A stretch of DNA of 64,000 nt from Rhododendron vialii (GCF_030253575.1 NC_080566.1:11479501-11543500), one strand, 5' to 3'; shown: positions 19,885-32,146, counted from the first letter of the stretch. Made by a program: numbers and translations. Notes: a model not told the origin generated them from the sequence alone.

Positions 19885-20172
19885 TTTTTCGTTTTTGTAC
19901 GAAATCCCTTCCCCGCCCCCCGTTCCCTTCTTTCATCCGGTCGCCGCAACTTCGGCTCATGCCGTCCGGATCTTCCCGGAGAGTTTTCGCAGCGATTTTT
20001 CCAGCTTCGAGCCAAAATAGCCCCGTCAGCGGGCACGTTCGGCCGCAGCCATCCCTCCAACGGGATACGGGGTCCGGCCGGCGAGACGTGGCCAAGAAAG
20101 CCAGAGATAGAGCGAGCGGTGCCCGACGGGGCCGAAAAATGGACCAAAAGAATTGAAAGCGGAGTGCCTATC

Positions 20173-20291
20173 GGGTGCGATCATACCAGCACTAATGCAC
20201 CGGATCCCATCAGAACTCCGCAGTTAAGCATGCTTGGGCGAGAGTAGTACTAGGATGGGTGACCCCCTGGGAAGTCCTCGTGTTGCACCCC
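20173..20291 (+). rRNA. 5S rRNA gene, copy 50, G58A variant
   Basis: G58A; B1 spacer next. Confidence 0.97.
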
Positions 20292-20583
20292 TTTTTCGTT
20301 TTTGTACGAAATCCCTTCCCCGCCCCCCGTTCCCTTCTTTCATCCGGTCGCCGCAACTTCGGCTCATTCCGTCCGGATCTTCCCGGAGAGTTTTCGCTGC
20401 AGCGATTTTTCGAGCTGCGAGCCAAAATAGCCCCCTTCAGCGGGCACTCTCGGCCGTAGCCATCCCTCCAACGGGATACGGGGTCCGGCCGGCGAGACGT
20501 GGCCAAGAAAGCCAGAGATAGAGCGAGCAGTGCCCGACGGGGCAGAAAAATGGACCAAAAGAATTGAAAGCGGAGTGCCTATC

Positions 20584-20702
20584 GGGTGCGATCATACCAG
20601 CACTAATGCACCGGATCCCATCAGAACTCCGCAGTTAAGCGTGCTTGGGCGAGAGTAGTACTAGGATGGGTGACCCCCTGGGAAGTCCTCGTGTTGCACC
20701 CC
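20584..20702 (+). rRNA. 5S rRNA gene, copy 51
   Basis: Consensus gene; A2 spacer next. Confidence 0.97.
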
Positions 20703-20990
20703 TTTTTCGTTTTTGTACGAAATCCCTTCCCCGCCCCCCGTTCCCTTCTTTCATCCGGTCGCCGCAACTTCGGCTCATGCCGTCCGGATCTTCCCGGAGA
20801 GTTTTCGAAGCGATTTTTCCAGCTGCGAGCCAAAATAGCCCCGTCAGCGGGCACGTTCGGCCGCAGCCATCCCTCCAACGGGATACGGGGTCCGGCCGGC
20901 GAGACGTGGCCAAGAAAGCCAGAGATAGAGCGAGCGGTGCCCGACGGGGCCGAAAAATGGACCAAAAGAATTGAAAGCGGAGTGCCTATC

Positions 20991-21109
20991 GGGTGCGATC
21001 ATACCAGCACTAATGCACCGGATCCCATCAGAACTCCGCAGTTAAGCGTGCTTGGGCGAGAGTAGTACTAGGATGGGTGACCCCCTGGGAAGTCCTCGTG
21101 TTGCACCCC
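20991..21109 (+). rRNA. 5S rRNA gene, copy 52
   Basis: Consensus gene; A1 spacer next. Confidence 0.97.
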
Positions 21110-21397
21110 TTTTTCGTTTTTGTACGAAATCCCTTCCCCGCCCCCCGTTCCCTTCTTTCATCCGGTCGCCGCAACTTCGGCTCATGCCGTCCGGATCTTC
21201 CCGGAGAGTTTTCGCAGCGATTTTTCCAGCTTCGAGCCAAAATAGCCCCGTCAGCGGGCACGTTCGGCCGCAGCCATCCCTCCAACGGGATACGGGGTCC
21301 GGCCGGCGAGACGTGGCCAAGAAAGCCAGAGATAGAGCGAGCGGTGCCCGACGGGGCCGAAAAATGGACCAAAAGAATTGAAAGCGGAGTGCCTATC

Positions 21398-21516
21398 GGG
21401 TGCGATCATACCAGCACTAATGCACCGGATCCCATCAGAACTCCGCAGTTAAGCATGCTTGGGCGAGAGTAGTACTAGGATGGGTGACCCCCTGGGAAGT
21501 CCTCGTGTTGCACCCC
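21398..21516 (+). rRNA. 5S rRNA gene, copy 53, G58A variant
   Basis: G58A, followed by A1 rather than the usual B1. Confidence 0.97.
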
Positions 21517-21804
21517 TTTTTCGTTTTTGTACGAAATCCCTTCCCCGCCCCCCGTTCCCTTCTTTCATCCGGTCGCCGCAACTTCGGCTCATGCCGTCCG
21601 GATCTTCCCGGAGAGTTTTCGCAGCGATTTTTCCAGCTTCGAGCCAAAATAGCCCCGTCAGCGGGCACGTTCGGCCGCAGCCATCCCTCCAACGGGATAC
21701 GGGGTCCGGCCGGCGAGACGTGGCCAAGAAAGCCAGAGATAGAGCGAGCGGTGCCCGACGGGGCCGAAAAATGGACCAAAAGAATTGAAAGCGGAGTGCC
21801 TATC

Positions 21805-21923
21805 GGGTGCGATCATACCAGCACTAATGCACCGGATCCCATCAGAACTCCGCAGTTAAGCGTGCTTGGGCGAGAGTAGTACTAGGATGGGTGACCCCCT
21901 GGGAAGTCCTCGTGTTGCACCCC
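21805..21923 (+). rRNA. 5S rRNA gene, copy 54
   Basis: Consensus gene; B1 spacer next. Confidence 0.97.
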
Positions 21924-22215
21924 TTTTTCGTTTTTGTACGAAATCCCTTCCCCGCCCCCCGTTCCCTTCTTTCATCCGGTCGCCGCAACTTCGGCTCATT
22001 CCGTCCGGATCTTCCCGGAGAGTTTTCGCTGCAGCGATTTTTCGAGCTGCGAGCCAAAATAGCCCCCTTCAGCGGGCACTCTCGGCCGTAGCCATCCCTC
22101 CAACGGGATACGGGGTCCGGCCGGCGAGACGTGGCCAAGAAAGCCAGAGATAGAGCGAGCAGTGCCCGACGGGGCAGAAAAATGGACCAAAAGAATTGAA
22201 AGCGGAGTGCCTATC

Positions 22216-22334
22216 GGGTGCGATCATACCAGCACTAATGCACCGGATCCCATCAGAACTCCGCAGTTAAGCGTGCTTGGGCGAGAGTAGTACTAGGATG
22301 GGTGACCCCCTGGGAAGTCCTCGTGTTGCACCCC
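22216..22334 (+). rRNA. 5S rRNA gene, copy 55
   Basis: Consensus gene; A1 spacer next; opens six-unit repeat copy 2. Confidence 0.97.
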
Positions 22335-22622
22335 TTTTTCGTTTTTGTACGAAATCCCTTCCCCGCCCCCCGTTCCCTTCTTTCATCCGGTCGCCGCAAC
22401 TTCGGCTCATGCCGTCCGGATCTTCCCGGAGAGTTTTCGCAGCGATTTTTCCAGCTTCGAGCCAAAATAGCCCCGTCAGCGGGCACGTTCGGCCGCAGCC
22501 ATCCCTCCAACGGGATACGGGGTCCGGCCGGCGAGACGTGGCCAAGAAAGCCAGAGATAGAGCGAGCGGTGCCCGACGGGGCCGAAAAATGGACCAAAAG
22601 AATTGAAAGCGGAGTGCCTATC

Positions 22623-22741
22623 GGGTGCGATCATACCAGCACTAATGCACCGGATCCCATCAGAACTCCGCAGTTAAGCATGCTTGGGCGAGAGTAGTAC
22701 TAGGATGGGTGACCCCCTGGGAAGTCCTCGTGTTGCACCCC
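22623..22741 (+). rRNA. 5S rRNA gene, copy 56, G58A variant
   Basis: G58A; B1 spacer next. Confidence 0.97.
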
Positions 22742-23033
22742 TTTTTCGTTTTTGTACGAAATCCCTTCCCCGCCCCCCGTTCCCTTCTTTCATCCGGTCG
22801 CCGCAACTTCGGCTCATTCCGTCCGGATCTTCCCGGAGAGTTTTCGCTGCAGCGATTTTTCGAGCTGCGAGCCAAAATAGCCCCCTTCAGCGGGCACTCT
22901 CGGCCGTAGCCATCCCTCCAACGGGATACGGGGTCCGGCCGGCGAGACGTGGCCAAGAAAGCCAGAGATAGAGCGAGCAGTGCCCGACGGGGCAGAAAAA
23001 TGGACCAAAAGAATTGAAAGCGGAGTGCCTATC

Positions 23034-23152
23034 GGGTGCGATCATACCAGCACTAATGCACCGGATCCCATCAGAACTCCGCAGTTAAGCGTGCTTGGGC
23101 GAGAGTAGTACTAGGATGGGTGACCCCCTGGGAAGTCCTCGTGTTGCACCCC
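23034..23152 (+). rRNA. 5S rRNA gene, copy 57
   Basis: Consensus gene; A2 spacer next. Confidence 0.97.
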
Positions 23153-23440
23153 TTTTTCGTTTTTGTACGAAATCCCTTCCCCGCCCCCCGTTCCCTTCTT
23201 TCATCCGGTCGCCGCAACTTCGGCTCATGCCGTCCGGATCTTCCCGGAGAGTTTTCGAAGCGATTTTTCCAGCTGCGAGCCAAAATAGCCCCGTCAGCGG
23301 GCACGTTCGGCCGCAGCCATCCCTCCAACGGGATACGGGGTCCGGCCGGCGAGACGTGGCCAAGAAAGCCAGAGATAGAGCGAGCGGTGCCCGACGGGGC
23401 CGAAAAATGGACCAAAAGAATTGAAAGCGGAGTGCCTATC

Positions 23441-23559
23441 GGGTGCGATCATACCAGCACTAATGCACCGGATCCCATCAGAACTCCGCAGTTAAGCGTG
23501 CTTGGGCGAGAGTAGTACTAGGATGGGTGACCCCCTGGGAAGTCCTCGTGTTGCACCCC
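23441..23559 (+). rRNA. 5S rRNA gene, copy 58
   Basis: Consensus gene; A1 spacer next. Confidence 0.97.
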
Positions 23560-23847
23560 TTTTTCGTTTTTGTACGAAATCCCTTCCCCGCCCCCCGTTC
23601 CCTTCTTTCATCCGGTCGCCGCAACTTCGGCTCATGCCGTCCGGATCTTCCCGGAGAGTTTTCGCAGCGATTTTTCCAGCTTCGAGCCAAAATAGCCCCG
23701 TCAGCGGGCACGTTCGGCCGCAGCCATCCCTCCAACGGGATACGGGGTCCGGCCGGCGAGACGTGGCCAAGAAAGCCAGAGATAGAGCGAGCGGTGCCCG
23801 ACGGGGCCGAAAAATGGACCAAAAGAATTGAAAGCGGAGTGCCTATC

Positions 23848-23966
23848 GGGTGCGATCATACCAGCACTAATGCACCGGATCCCATCAGAACTCCGCAGTT
23901 AAGCATGCTTGGGCGAGAGTAGTACTAGGATGGGTGACCCCCTGGGAAGTCCTCGTGTTGCACCCC
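23848..23966 (+). rRNA. 5S rRNA gene, copy 59, G58A variant
   Basis: G58A, followed by A1 as in copy 53. Confidence 0.97.
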
Positions 23967-24254
23967 TTTTTCGTTTTTGTACGAAATCCCTTCCCCGCCC
24001 CCCGTTCCCTTCTTTCATCCGGTCGCCGCAACTTCGGCTCATGCCGTCCGGATCTTCCCGGAGAGTTTTCGCAGCGATTTTTCCAGCTTCGAGCCAAAAT
24101 AGCCCCGTCAGCGGGCACGTTCGGCCGCAGCCATCCCTCCAACGGGATACGGGGTCCGGCCGGCGAGACGTGGCCAAGAAAGCCAGAGATAGAGCGAGCG
24201 GTGCCCGACGGGGCCGAAAAATGGACCAAAAGAATTGAAAGCGGAGTGCCTATC

Positions 24255-24373
24255 GGGTGCGATCATACCAGCACTAATGCACCGGATCCCATCAGAACTC
24301 CGCAGTTAAGCGTGCTTGGGCGAGAGTAGTACTAGGATGGGTGACCCCCTGGGAAGTCCTCGTGTTGCACCCC
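24255..24373 (+). rRNA. 5S rRNA gene, copy 60
   Basis: Consensus gene; B1 spacer next. Confidence 0.97.
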
Positions 24374-24665
24374 TTTTTCGTTTTTGTACGAAATCCCTTC
24401 CCCGCCCCCCGTTCCCTTCTTTCATCCGGTCGCCGCAACTTCGGCTCATTCCGTCCGGATCTTCCCGGAGAGTTTTCGCTGCAGCGATTTTTCGAGCTGC
24501 GAGCCAAAATAGCCCCCTTCAGCGGGCACTCTCGGCCGTAGCCATCCCTCCAACGGGATACGGGGTCCGGCCGGCGAGACGTGGCCAAGAAAGCCAGAGA
24601 TAGAGCGAGCAGTGCCCGACGGGGCAGAAAAATGGACCAAAAGAATTGAAAGCGGAGTGCCTATC

Positions 24666-24784
24666 GGGTGCGATCATACCAGCACTAATGCACCGGATCC
24701 CATCAGAACTCCGCAGTTAAGCGTGCTTGGGCGAGAGTAGTACTAGGATGGGTGACCCCCTGGGAAGTCCTCGTGTTGCACCCC
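24666..24784 (+). rRNA. 5S rRNA gene, copy 61
   Basis: Consensus gene; A1 spacer next. Confidence 0.97.
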
Positions 24785-25072
24785 TTTTTCGTTTTTGTAC
24801 GAAATCCCTTCCCCGCCCCCCGTTCCCTTCTTTCATCCGGTCGCCGCAACTTCGGCTCATGCCGTCCGGATCTTCCCGGAGAGTTTTCGCAGCGATTTTT
24901 CCAGCTTCGAGCCAAAATAGCCCCGTCAGCGGGCACGTTCGGCCGCAGCCATCCCTCCAACGGGATACGGGGTCCGGCCGGCGAGACGTGGCCAAGAAAG
25001 CCAGAGATAGAGCGAGCGGTGCCCGACGGGGCCGAAAAATGGACCAAAAGAATTGAAAGCGGAGTGCCTATC

Positions 25073-25191
25073 GGGTGCGATCATACCAGCACTAATGCAC
25101 CGGATCCCATCAGAACTCCGCAGTTAAGCGTGCTTGGGCGAGAGTAGTACTAGGATGGGTGACCCCCTGGGAAGTCCTCGTGTTGCACCCC
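25073..25191 (+). rRNA. 5S rRNA gene, copy 62
   Basis: Consensus gene; B2 spacer next, first with GAGGGAGCAG tail; unusually preceded by A1 not A2. Confidence 0.97.
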
Positions 25192-25483
25192 TTTTTCGTT
25201 TTTGTACGAAATCCCTTCCCCGCCCCCCGTTCCCTTCTTTCATCCGGTCGCCGCAACTTCGGCTCATTCCGTCCGGATCTTCCCGGAGAGTTTTCGCTGC
25301 AGCGATTTTTCGAGCTGCGAGCCAAAATAGCCCCCTTCAGCGGGCACTTTCGGCCGTAGCCATCCCTCCAACGGGATACGGGGTCCGGCCGGCGAGACGT
25401 GGCCAAGAAAGCCAGAGATAGAGGGAGCAGTGCCCGACGGGGCAGAAAAATGGACCAAAAGAATTGAAAGCGGAGTGCCTATC

Positions 25484-25602
25484 GGGTGCGATCATACCAG
25501 CACTAATGCACCGGATCCCATCAGAACTCCGCAGTTAAGCGTGCTTGGGCGAGAGTAGTACTAGGATGGGTGACCCCCTGGGAAGTCCTCGTGTTGCACC
25601 CC
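25484..25602 (+). rRNA. 5S rRNA gene, copy 63
   Basis: Consensus gene; A1 spacer next. Confidence 0.97.
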
Positions 25603-25890
25603 TTTTTCGTTTTTGTACGAAATCCCTTCCCCGCCCCCCGTTCCCTTCTTTCATCCGGTCGCCGCAACTTCGGCTCATGCCGTCCGGATCTTCCCGGAGA
25701 GTTTTCGCAGCGATTTTTCCAGCTTCGAGCCAAAATAGCCCCGTCAGCGGGCACGTTCGGCCGCAGCCATCCCTCCAACGGGATACGGGGTCCGGCCGGC
25801 GAGACGTGGCCAAGAAAGCCAGAGATAGAGCGAGCGGTGCCCGACGGGGCCGAAAAATGGACCAAAAGAATTGAAAGCGGAGTGCCTATC

Positions 25891-26009
25891 GGGTGCGATC
25901 ATACCAGCACTAATGCACCGGATCCCATCAGAACTCCGCAGTTAAGCGTGCTTGGGCGAGAGTAGTACTAGGATGGGTGACCCCCTGGGAAGTCCTCGTG
26001 TTGCACCCC
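25891..26009 (+). rRNA. 5S rRNA gene, copy 64
   Basis: Consensus gene; B1 spacer next. Confidence 0.97.
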
Positions 26010-26301
26010 TTTTTCGTTTTTGTACGAAATCCCTTCCCCGCCCCCCGTTCCCTTCTTTCATCCGGTCGCCGCAACTTCGGCTCATTCCGTCCGGATCTTC
26101 CCGGAGAGTTTTCGCTGCAGCGATTTTTCGAGCTGCGAGCCAAAATAGCCCCCTTCAGCGGGCACTCTCGGCCGTAGCCATCCCTCCAACGGGATACGGG
26201 GTCCGGCCGGCGAGACGTGGCCAAGAAAGCCAGAGATAGAGCGAGCAGTGCCCGACGGGGCAGAAAAATGGACCAAAAGAATTGAAAGCGGAGTGCCTAT
26301 C

Positions 26302-26420
26302 GGGTGCGATCATACCAGCACTAATGCACCGGATCCCATCAGAACTCCGCAGTTAAGCGTGCTTGGGCGAGAGTAGTACTAGGATGGGTGACCCCCTGGG
26401 AAGTCCTCGTGTTGCACCCC
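26302..26420 (+). rRNA. 5S rRNA gene, copy 65
   Basis: Consensus gene; B1 spacer next, first B-B doublet. Confidence 0.97.
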
Positions 26421-26712
26421 TTTTTCGTTTTTGTACGAAATCCCTTCCCCGCCCCCCGTTCCCTTCTTTCATCCGGTCGCCGCAACTTCGGCTCATTCCG
26501 TCCGGATCTTCCCGGAGAGTTTTCGCTGCAGCGATTTTTCGAGCTGCGAGCCAAAATAGCCCCCTTCAGCGGGCACTCTCGGCCGTAGCCATCCCTCCAA
26601 CGGGATACGGGGTCCGGCCGGCGAGACGTGGCCAAGAAAGCCAGAGATAGAGCGAGCAGTGCCCGACGGGGCAGAAAAATGGACCAAAAGAATTGAAAGC
26701 GGAGTGCCTATC

Positions 26713-26831
26713 GGGTGCGATCATACCAGCACTAATGCACCGGATCCCATCAGAACTCCGCAGTTAAGCGTGCTTGGGCGAGAGTAGTACTAGGATGGGT
26801 GACCCCCTGGGAAGTCCTCGTGTTGCACCCC
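26713..26831 (+). rRNA. 5S rRNA gene, copy 66
   Basis: Consensus gene; A1 spacer next. Confidence 0.97.
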
Positions 26832-27119
26832 TTTTTCGTTTTTGTACGAAATCCCTTCCCCGCCCCCCGTTCCCTTCTTTCATCCGGTCGCCGCAACTTC
26901 GGCTCATGCCGTCCGGATCTTCCCGGAGAGTTTTCGCAGCGATTTTTCCAGCTTCGAGCCAAAATAGCCCCGTCAGCGGGCACGTTCGGCCGCAGCCATC
27001 CCTCCAACGGGATACGGGGTCCGGCCGGCGAGACGTGGCCAAGAAAGCCAGAGATAGAGCGAGCGGTGCCCGACGGGGCCGAAAAATGGACCAAAAGAAT
27101 TGAAAGCGGAGTGCCTATC

Positions 27120-27238
27120 GGGTGCGATCATACCAGCACTAATGCACCGGATCCCATCAGAACTCCGCAGTTAAGCGTGCTTGGGCGAGAGTAGTACTAG
27201 GATGGGTGACCCCCTGGGAAGTCCTCGTGTTGCACCCC
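27120..27238 (+). rRNA. 5S rRNA gene, copy 67
   Basis: Consensus gene; A1 spacer next. Confidence 0.97.
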
Positions 27239-27526
27239 TTTTTCGTTTTTGTACGAAATCCCTTCCCCGCCCCCCGTTCCCTTCTTTCATCCGGTCGCCG
27301 CAACTTCGGCTCATGCCGTCCGGATCTTCCCGGAGAGTTTTCGCAGCGATTTTTCCAGCTTCGAGCCAAAATAGCCCCGTCAGCGGGCACGTTCGGCCGC
27401 AGCCATCCCTCCAACGGGATACGGGGTCCGGCCGGCGAGACGTGGCCAAGAAAGCCAGAGATAGAGCGAGCGGTGCCCGACGGGGCCGAAAAATGGACCA
27501 AAAGAATTGAAAGCGGAGTGCCTATC

Positions 27527-27645
27527 GGGTGCGATCATACCAGCACTAATGCACCGGATCCCATCAGAACTCCGCAGTTAAGCGTGCTTGGGCGAGAGTA
27601 GTACTAGGATGGGTGACCCCCTGGGAAGTCCTCGTGTTGCACCCC
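27527..27645 (+). rRNA. 5S rRNA gene, copy 68
   Basis: Consensus gene; B1 spacer next. Confidence 0.97.
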
Positions 27646-27937
27646 TTTTTCGTTTTTGTACGAAATCCCTTCCCCGCCCCCCGTTCCCTTCTTTCATCCG
27701 GTCGCCGCAACTTCGGCTCATTCCGTCCGGATCTTCCCGGAGAGTTTTCGCTGCAGCGATTTTTCGAGCTGCGAGCCAAAATAGCCCCCTTCAGCGGGCA
27801 CTCTCGGCCGTAGCCATCCCTCCAACGGGATACGGGGTCCGGCCGGCGAGACGTGGCCAAGAAAGCCAGAGATAGAGCGAGCAGTGCCCGACGGGGCAGA
27901 AAAATGGACCAAAAGAATTGAAAGCGGAGTGCCTATC

Positions 27938-28056
27938 GGGTGCGATCATACCAGCACTAATGCACCGGATCCCATCAGAACTCCGCAGTTAAGCGTGCTT
28001 GGGCGAGAGTAGTACTAGGATGGGTGACCCCCTGGGAAGTCCTCGTGTTGCACCCC
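27938..28056 (+). rRNA. 5S rRNA gene, copy 69
   Basis: Consensus gene; A1 spacer next. Confidence 0.97.
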
Positions 28057-28344
28057 TTTTTCGTTTTTGTACGAAATCCCTTCCCCGCCCCCCGTTCCCT
28101 TCTTTCATCCGGTCGCCGCAACTTCGGCTCATGCCGTCCGGATCTTCCCGGAGAGTTTTCGCAGCGATTTTTCCAGCTTCGAGCCAAAATAGCCCCGTCA
28201 GCGGGCACGTTCGGCCGCAGCCATCCCTCCAACGGGATACGGGGTCCGGCCGGCGAGACGTGGCCAAGAAAGCCAGAGATAGAGCGAGCGGTGCCCGACG
28301 GGGCCGAAAAATGGACCAAAAGAATTGAAAGCGGAGTGCCTATC

Positions 28345-28463
28345 GGGTGCGATCATACCAGCACTAATGCACCGGATCCCATCAGAACTCCGCAGTTAAG
28401 CGTGCTTGGGCGAGAGTAGTACTAGGATGGGTGACCCCCTGGGAAGTCCTCGTGTTGCACCCC
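28345..28463 (+). rRNA. 5S rRNA gene, copy 70
   Basis: Consensus gene; A1 spacer next. Confidence 0.97.
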
Positions 28464-28751
28464 TTTTTCGTTTTTGTACGAAATCCCTTCCCCGCCCCCC
28501 GTTCCCTTCTTTCATCCGGTCGCCGCAACTTCGGCTCATGCCGTCCGGATCTTCCCGGAGAGTTTTCGCAGCGATTTTTCCAGCTTCGAGCCAAAATAGC
28601 CCCGTCAGCGGGCACGTTCGGCCGCAGCCATCCCTCCAACGGGATACGGGGTCCGGCCGGCGAGACGTGGCCAAGAAAGCCAGAGATAGAGCGAGCGGTG
28701 CCCGACGGGGCCGAAAAATGGACCAAAAGAATTGAAAGCGGAGTGCCTATC

Positions 28752-28870
28752 GGGTGCGATCATACCAGCACTAATGCACCGGATCCCATCAGAACTCCGC
28801 AGTTAAGCGTGCTTGGGCGAGAGTAGTACTAGGATGGGTGACCCCCTGGGAAGTCCTCGTGTTGCACCCC
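28752..28870 (+). rRNA. 5S rRNA gene, copy 71
   Basis: Consensus gene; B1k spacer next (GCAAGAG). Confidence 0.97.
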
Positions 28871-29162
28871 TTTTTCGTTTTTGTACGAAATCCCTTCCCC
28901 GCCCCCCGTTCCCTTCTTTCATCCGGTCGCCGCAACTTCGGCTCATTCCGTCCGGATCTTCCCGGAGAGTTTTCGCTGCAGCGATTTTTCGAGCTGCGAG
29001 CCAAAATAGCCCCCTTCAGCGGGCACTCTCGGCCGTAGCCATCCCTCCAACGGGATACGGGGTCCGGCCGGCGAGACGTGGCCAAGAAAGCAAGAGATAG
29101 AGCGAGCAGTGCCCGACGGGGCAGAAAAATGGACCAAAAGAATTGAAAGCGGAGTGCCTATC

Positions 29163-29281
29163 GGGTGCGATCATACCAGCACTAATGCACCGGATCCCAT
29201 CAGAACTCCGCAGTTAAGCGTGCTTGGGCGAGAGTAGTACTAGGATGGGTGACCCCCTGGGAAGTCCTCGTGTTGCACCCC
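29163..29281 (+). rRNA. 5S rRNA gene, copy 72
   Basis: Consensus gene; A1 spacer next. Confidence 0.97.
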
Positions 29282-29569
29282 TTTTTCGTTTTTGTACGAA
29301 ATCCCTTCCCCGCCCCCCGTTCCCTTCTTTCATCCGGTCGCCGCAACTTCGGCTCATGCCGTCCGGATCTTCCCGGAGAGTTTTCGCAGCGATTTTTCCA
29401 GCTTCGAGCCAAAATAGCCCCGTCAGCGGGCACGTTCGGCCGCAGCCATCCCTCCAACGGGATACGGGGTCCGGCCGGCGAGACGTGGCCAAGAAAGCCA
29501 GAGATAGAGCGAGCGGTGCCCGACGGGGCCGAAAAATGGACCAAAAGAATTGAAAGCGGAGTGCCTATC

Positions 29570-29688
29570 GGGTGCGATCATACCAGCACTAATGCACCGG
29601 ATCCCATCAGAACTCCGCAGTTAAGCGTGCTTGGGCGAGAGTAGTACTAGGATGGGTGACCCCCTGGGAAGTCCTCGTGTTGCACCCC
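29570..29688 (+). rRNA. 5S rRNA gene, copy 73
   Basis: Consensus gene; B1k spacer next. Confidence 0.97.
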
Positions 29689-29980
29689 TTTTTCGTTTTT
29701 GTACGAAATCCCTTCCCCGCCCCCCGTTCCCTTCTTTCATCCGGTCGCCGCAACTTCGGCTCATTCCGTCCGGATCTTCCCGGAGAGTTTTCGCTGCAGC
29801 GATTTTTCGAGCTGCGAGCCAAAATAGCCCCCTTCAGCGGGCACTCTCGGCCGTAGCCATCCCTCCAACGGGATACGGGGTCCGGCCGGCGAGACGTGGC
29901 CAAGAAAGCAAGAGATAGAGCGAGCAGTGCCCGACGGGGCAGAAAAATGGACCAAAAGAATTGAAAGCGGAGTGCCTATC

Positions 29981-30099
29981 GGGTGCGATCATACCAGCAC
30001 TAATGCACCGGATCCCATCAGAACTCCGCAGTTAAGCGTGCTTGGGCGAGAGTAGTACTAGGATGGGTGACCCCCTGGGAAGTCCTCGTGTTGCACCCC
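29981..30099 (+). rRNA. 5S rRNA gene, copy 74
   Basis: Consensus gene; A1 spacer next. Confidence 0.97.
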
Positions 30100-30387
30100 T
30101 TTTTCGTTTTTGTACGAAATCCCTTCCCCGCCCCCCGTTCCCTTCTTTCATCCGGTCGCCGCAACTTCGGCTCATGCCGTCCGGATCTTCCCGGAGAGTT
30201 TTCGCAGCGATTTTTCCAGCTTCGAGCCAAAATAGCCCCGTCAGCGGGCACGTTCGGCCGCAGCCATCCCTCCAACGGGATACGGGGTCCGGCCGGCGAG
30301 ACGTGGCCAAGAAAGCCAGAGATAGAGCGAGCGGTGCCCGACGGGGCCGAAAAATGGACCAAAAGAATTGAAAGCGGAGTGCCTATC

Positions 30388-30506
30388 GGGTGCGATCATA
30401 CCAGCACTAATGCACCGGATCCCATCAGAACTCCGCAGTTAAGCGTGCTTGGGCGAGAGTAGTACTAGGATGGGTGACCCCCTGGGAAGTCCTCGTGTTG
30501 CACCCC
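30388..30506 (+). rRNA. 5S rRNA gene, copy 75
   Basis: Consensus gene; B1 spacer next. Confidence 0.97.
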
Positions 30507-30798
30507 TTTTTCGTTTTTGTACGAAATCCCTTCCCCGCCCCCCGTTCCCTTCTTTCATCCGGTCGCCGCAACTTCGGCTCATTCCGTCCGGATCTTCCCG
30601 GAGAGTTTTCGCTGCAGCGATTTTTCGAGCTGCGAGCCAAAATAGCCCCCTTCAGCGGGCACTCTCGGCCGTAGCCATCCCTCCAACGGGATACGGGGTC
30701 CGGCCGGCGAGACGTGGCCAAGAAAGCCAGAGATAGAGCGAGCAGTGCCCGACGGGGCAGAAAAATGGACCAAAAGAATTGAAAGCGGAGTGCCTATC

Positions 30799-30917
30799 GG
30801 GTGCGATCATACCAGCACTAATGCACCGGATCCCATCAGAACTCCGCAGTTAAGCGTGCTTGGGCGAGAGTAGTACTAGGATGGGTGACCCCCTGGGAAG
30901 TCCTCGTGTTGCACCCC
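30799..30917 (+). rRNA. 5S rRNA gene, copy 76
   Basis: Consensus gene; B1 spacer next. Confidence 0.97.
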
Positions 30918-31209
30918 TTTTTCGTTTTTGTACGAAATCCCTTCCCCGCCCCCCGTTCCCTTCTTTCATCCGGTCGCCGCAACTTCGGCTCATTCCGTCC
31001 GGATCTTCCCGGAGAGTTTTCGCTGCAGCGATTTTTCGAGCTGCGAGCCAAAATAGCCCCCTTCAGCGGGCACTCTCGGCCGTAGCCATCCCTCCAACGG
31101 GATACGGGGTCCGGCCGGCGAGACGTGGCCAAGAAAGCCAGAGATAGAGCGAGCAGTGCCCGACGGGGCAGAAAAATGGACCAAAAGAATTGAAAGCGGA
31201 GTGCCTATC

Positions 31210-31328
31210 GGGTGCGATCATACCAGCACTAATGCACCGGATCCCATCAGAACTCCGCAGTTAAGCGTGCTTGGGCGAGAGTAGTACTAGGATGGGTGAC
31301 CCCCTGGGAAGTCCTCGTGTTGCACCCC
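31210..31328 (+). rRNA. 5S rRNA gene, copy 77
   Basis: Consensus gene; A1 spacer next; opens cassette 1 of 5. Confidence 0.97.
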
Positions 31329-31616
31329 TTTTTCGTTTTTGTACGAAATCCCTTCCCCGCCCCCCGTTCCCTTCTTTCATCCGGTCGCCGCAACTTCGGC
31401 TCATGCCGTCCGGATCTTCCCGGAGAGTTTTCGCAGCGATTTTTCCAGCTTCGAGCCAAAATAGCCCCGTCAGCGGGCACGTTCGGCCGCAGCCATCCCT
31501 CCAACGGGATACGGGGTCCGGCCGGCGAGACGTGGCCAAGAAAGCCAGAGATAGAGCGAGCGGTGCCCGACGGGGCCGAAAAATGGACCAAAAGAATTGA
31601 AAGCGGAGTGCCTATC

Positions 31617-31735
31617 GGGTGCGATCATACCAGCACTAATGCACCGGATCCCATCAGAACTCCGCAGTTAAGCATGCTTGGGCGAGAGTAGTACTAGGAT
31701 GGGTGACCCCCTGGGAAGTCCTCGTGTTGCACCCC
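31617..31735 (+). rRNA. 5S rRNA gene, copy 78, G58A variant
   Basis: G58A; B1 spacer next. Confidence 0.97.
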
Positions 31736-32027
31736 TTTTTCGTTTTTGTACGAAATCCCTTCCCCGCCCCCCGTTCCCTTCTTTCATCCGGTCGCCGCAA
31801 CTTCGGCTCATTCCGTCCGGATCTTCCCGGAGAGTTTTCGCTGCAGCGATTTTTCGAGCTGCGAGCCAAAATAGCCCCCTTCAGCGGGCACTCTCGGCCG
31901 TAGCCATCCCTCCAACGGGATACGGGGTCCGGCCGGCGAGACGTGGCCAAGAAAGCCAGAGATAGAGCGAGCAGTGCCCGACGGGGCAGAAAAATGGACC
32001 AAAAGAATTGAAAGCGGAGTGCCTATC

Positions 32028-32146
32028 GGGTGCGATCATACCAGCACTAATGCACCGGATCCCATCAGAACTCCGCAGTTAAGCGTGCTTGGGCGAGAGT
32101 AGTACTAGGATGGGTGACCCCCTGGGAAGTCCTCGTGTTGCACCCC
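32028..32146 (+). rRNA. 5S rRNA gene, copy 79
   Basis: Consensus gene; A2 spacer next. Confidence 0.97.

Larger units (their letters stand above)
19766..24665 (+). repeat. 2,450-bp six-unit higher-order repeat, two tandem copies
   Basis: Order A1, B1, A2, A1, A1, B1 at 19766 and again at 22216. G58A genes lie at units 2 and 5 of each copy (20173, 21398; 22623, 23848), so the alleles were duplicated with the block. Confidence 0.93.
28752..30387 (+). repeat. 818-bp B1k-A1 dimer, two tandem copies
   Basis: Dimers start at 28752 and 29570. Each contains the rare GCAAGAG state in the B spacer, so the pair is a recent local duplication. Confidence 0.88.
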
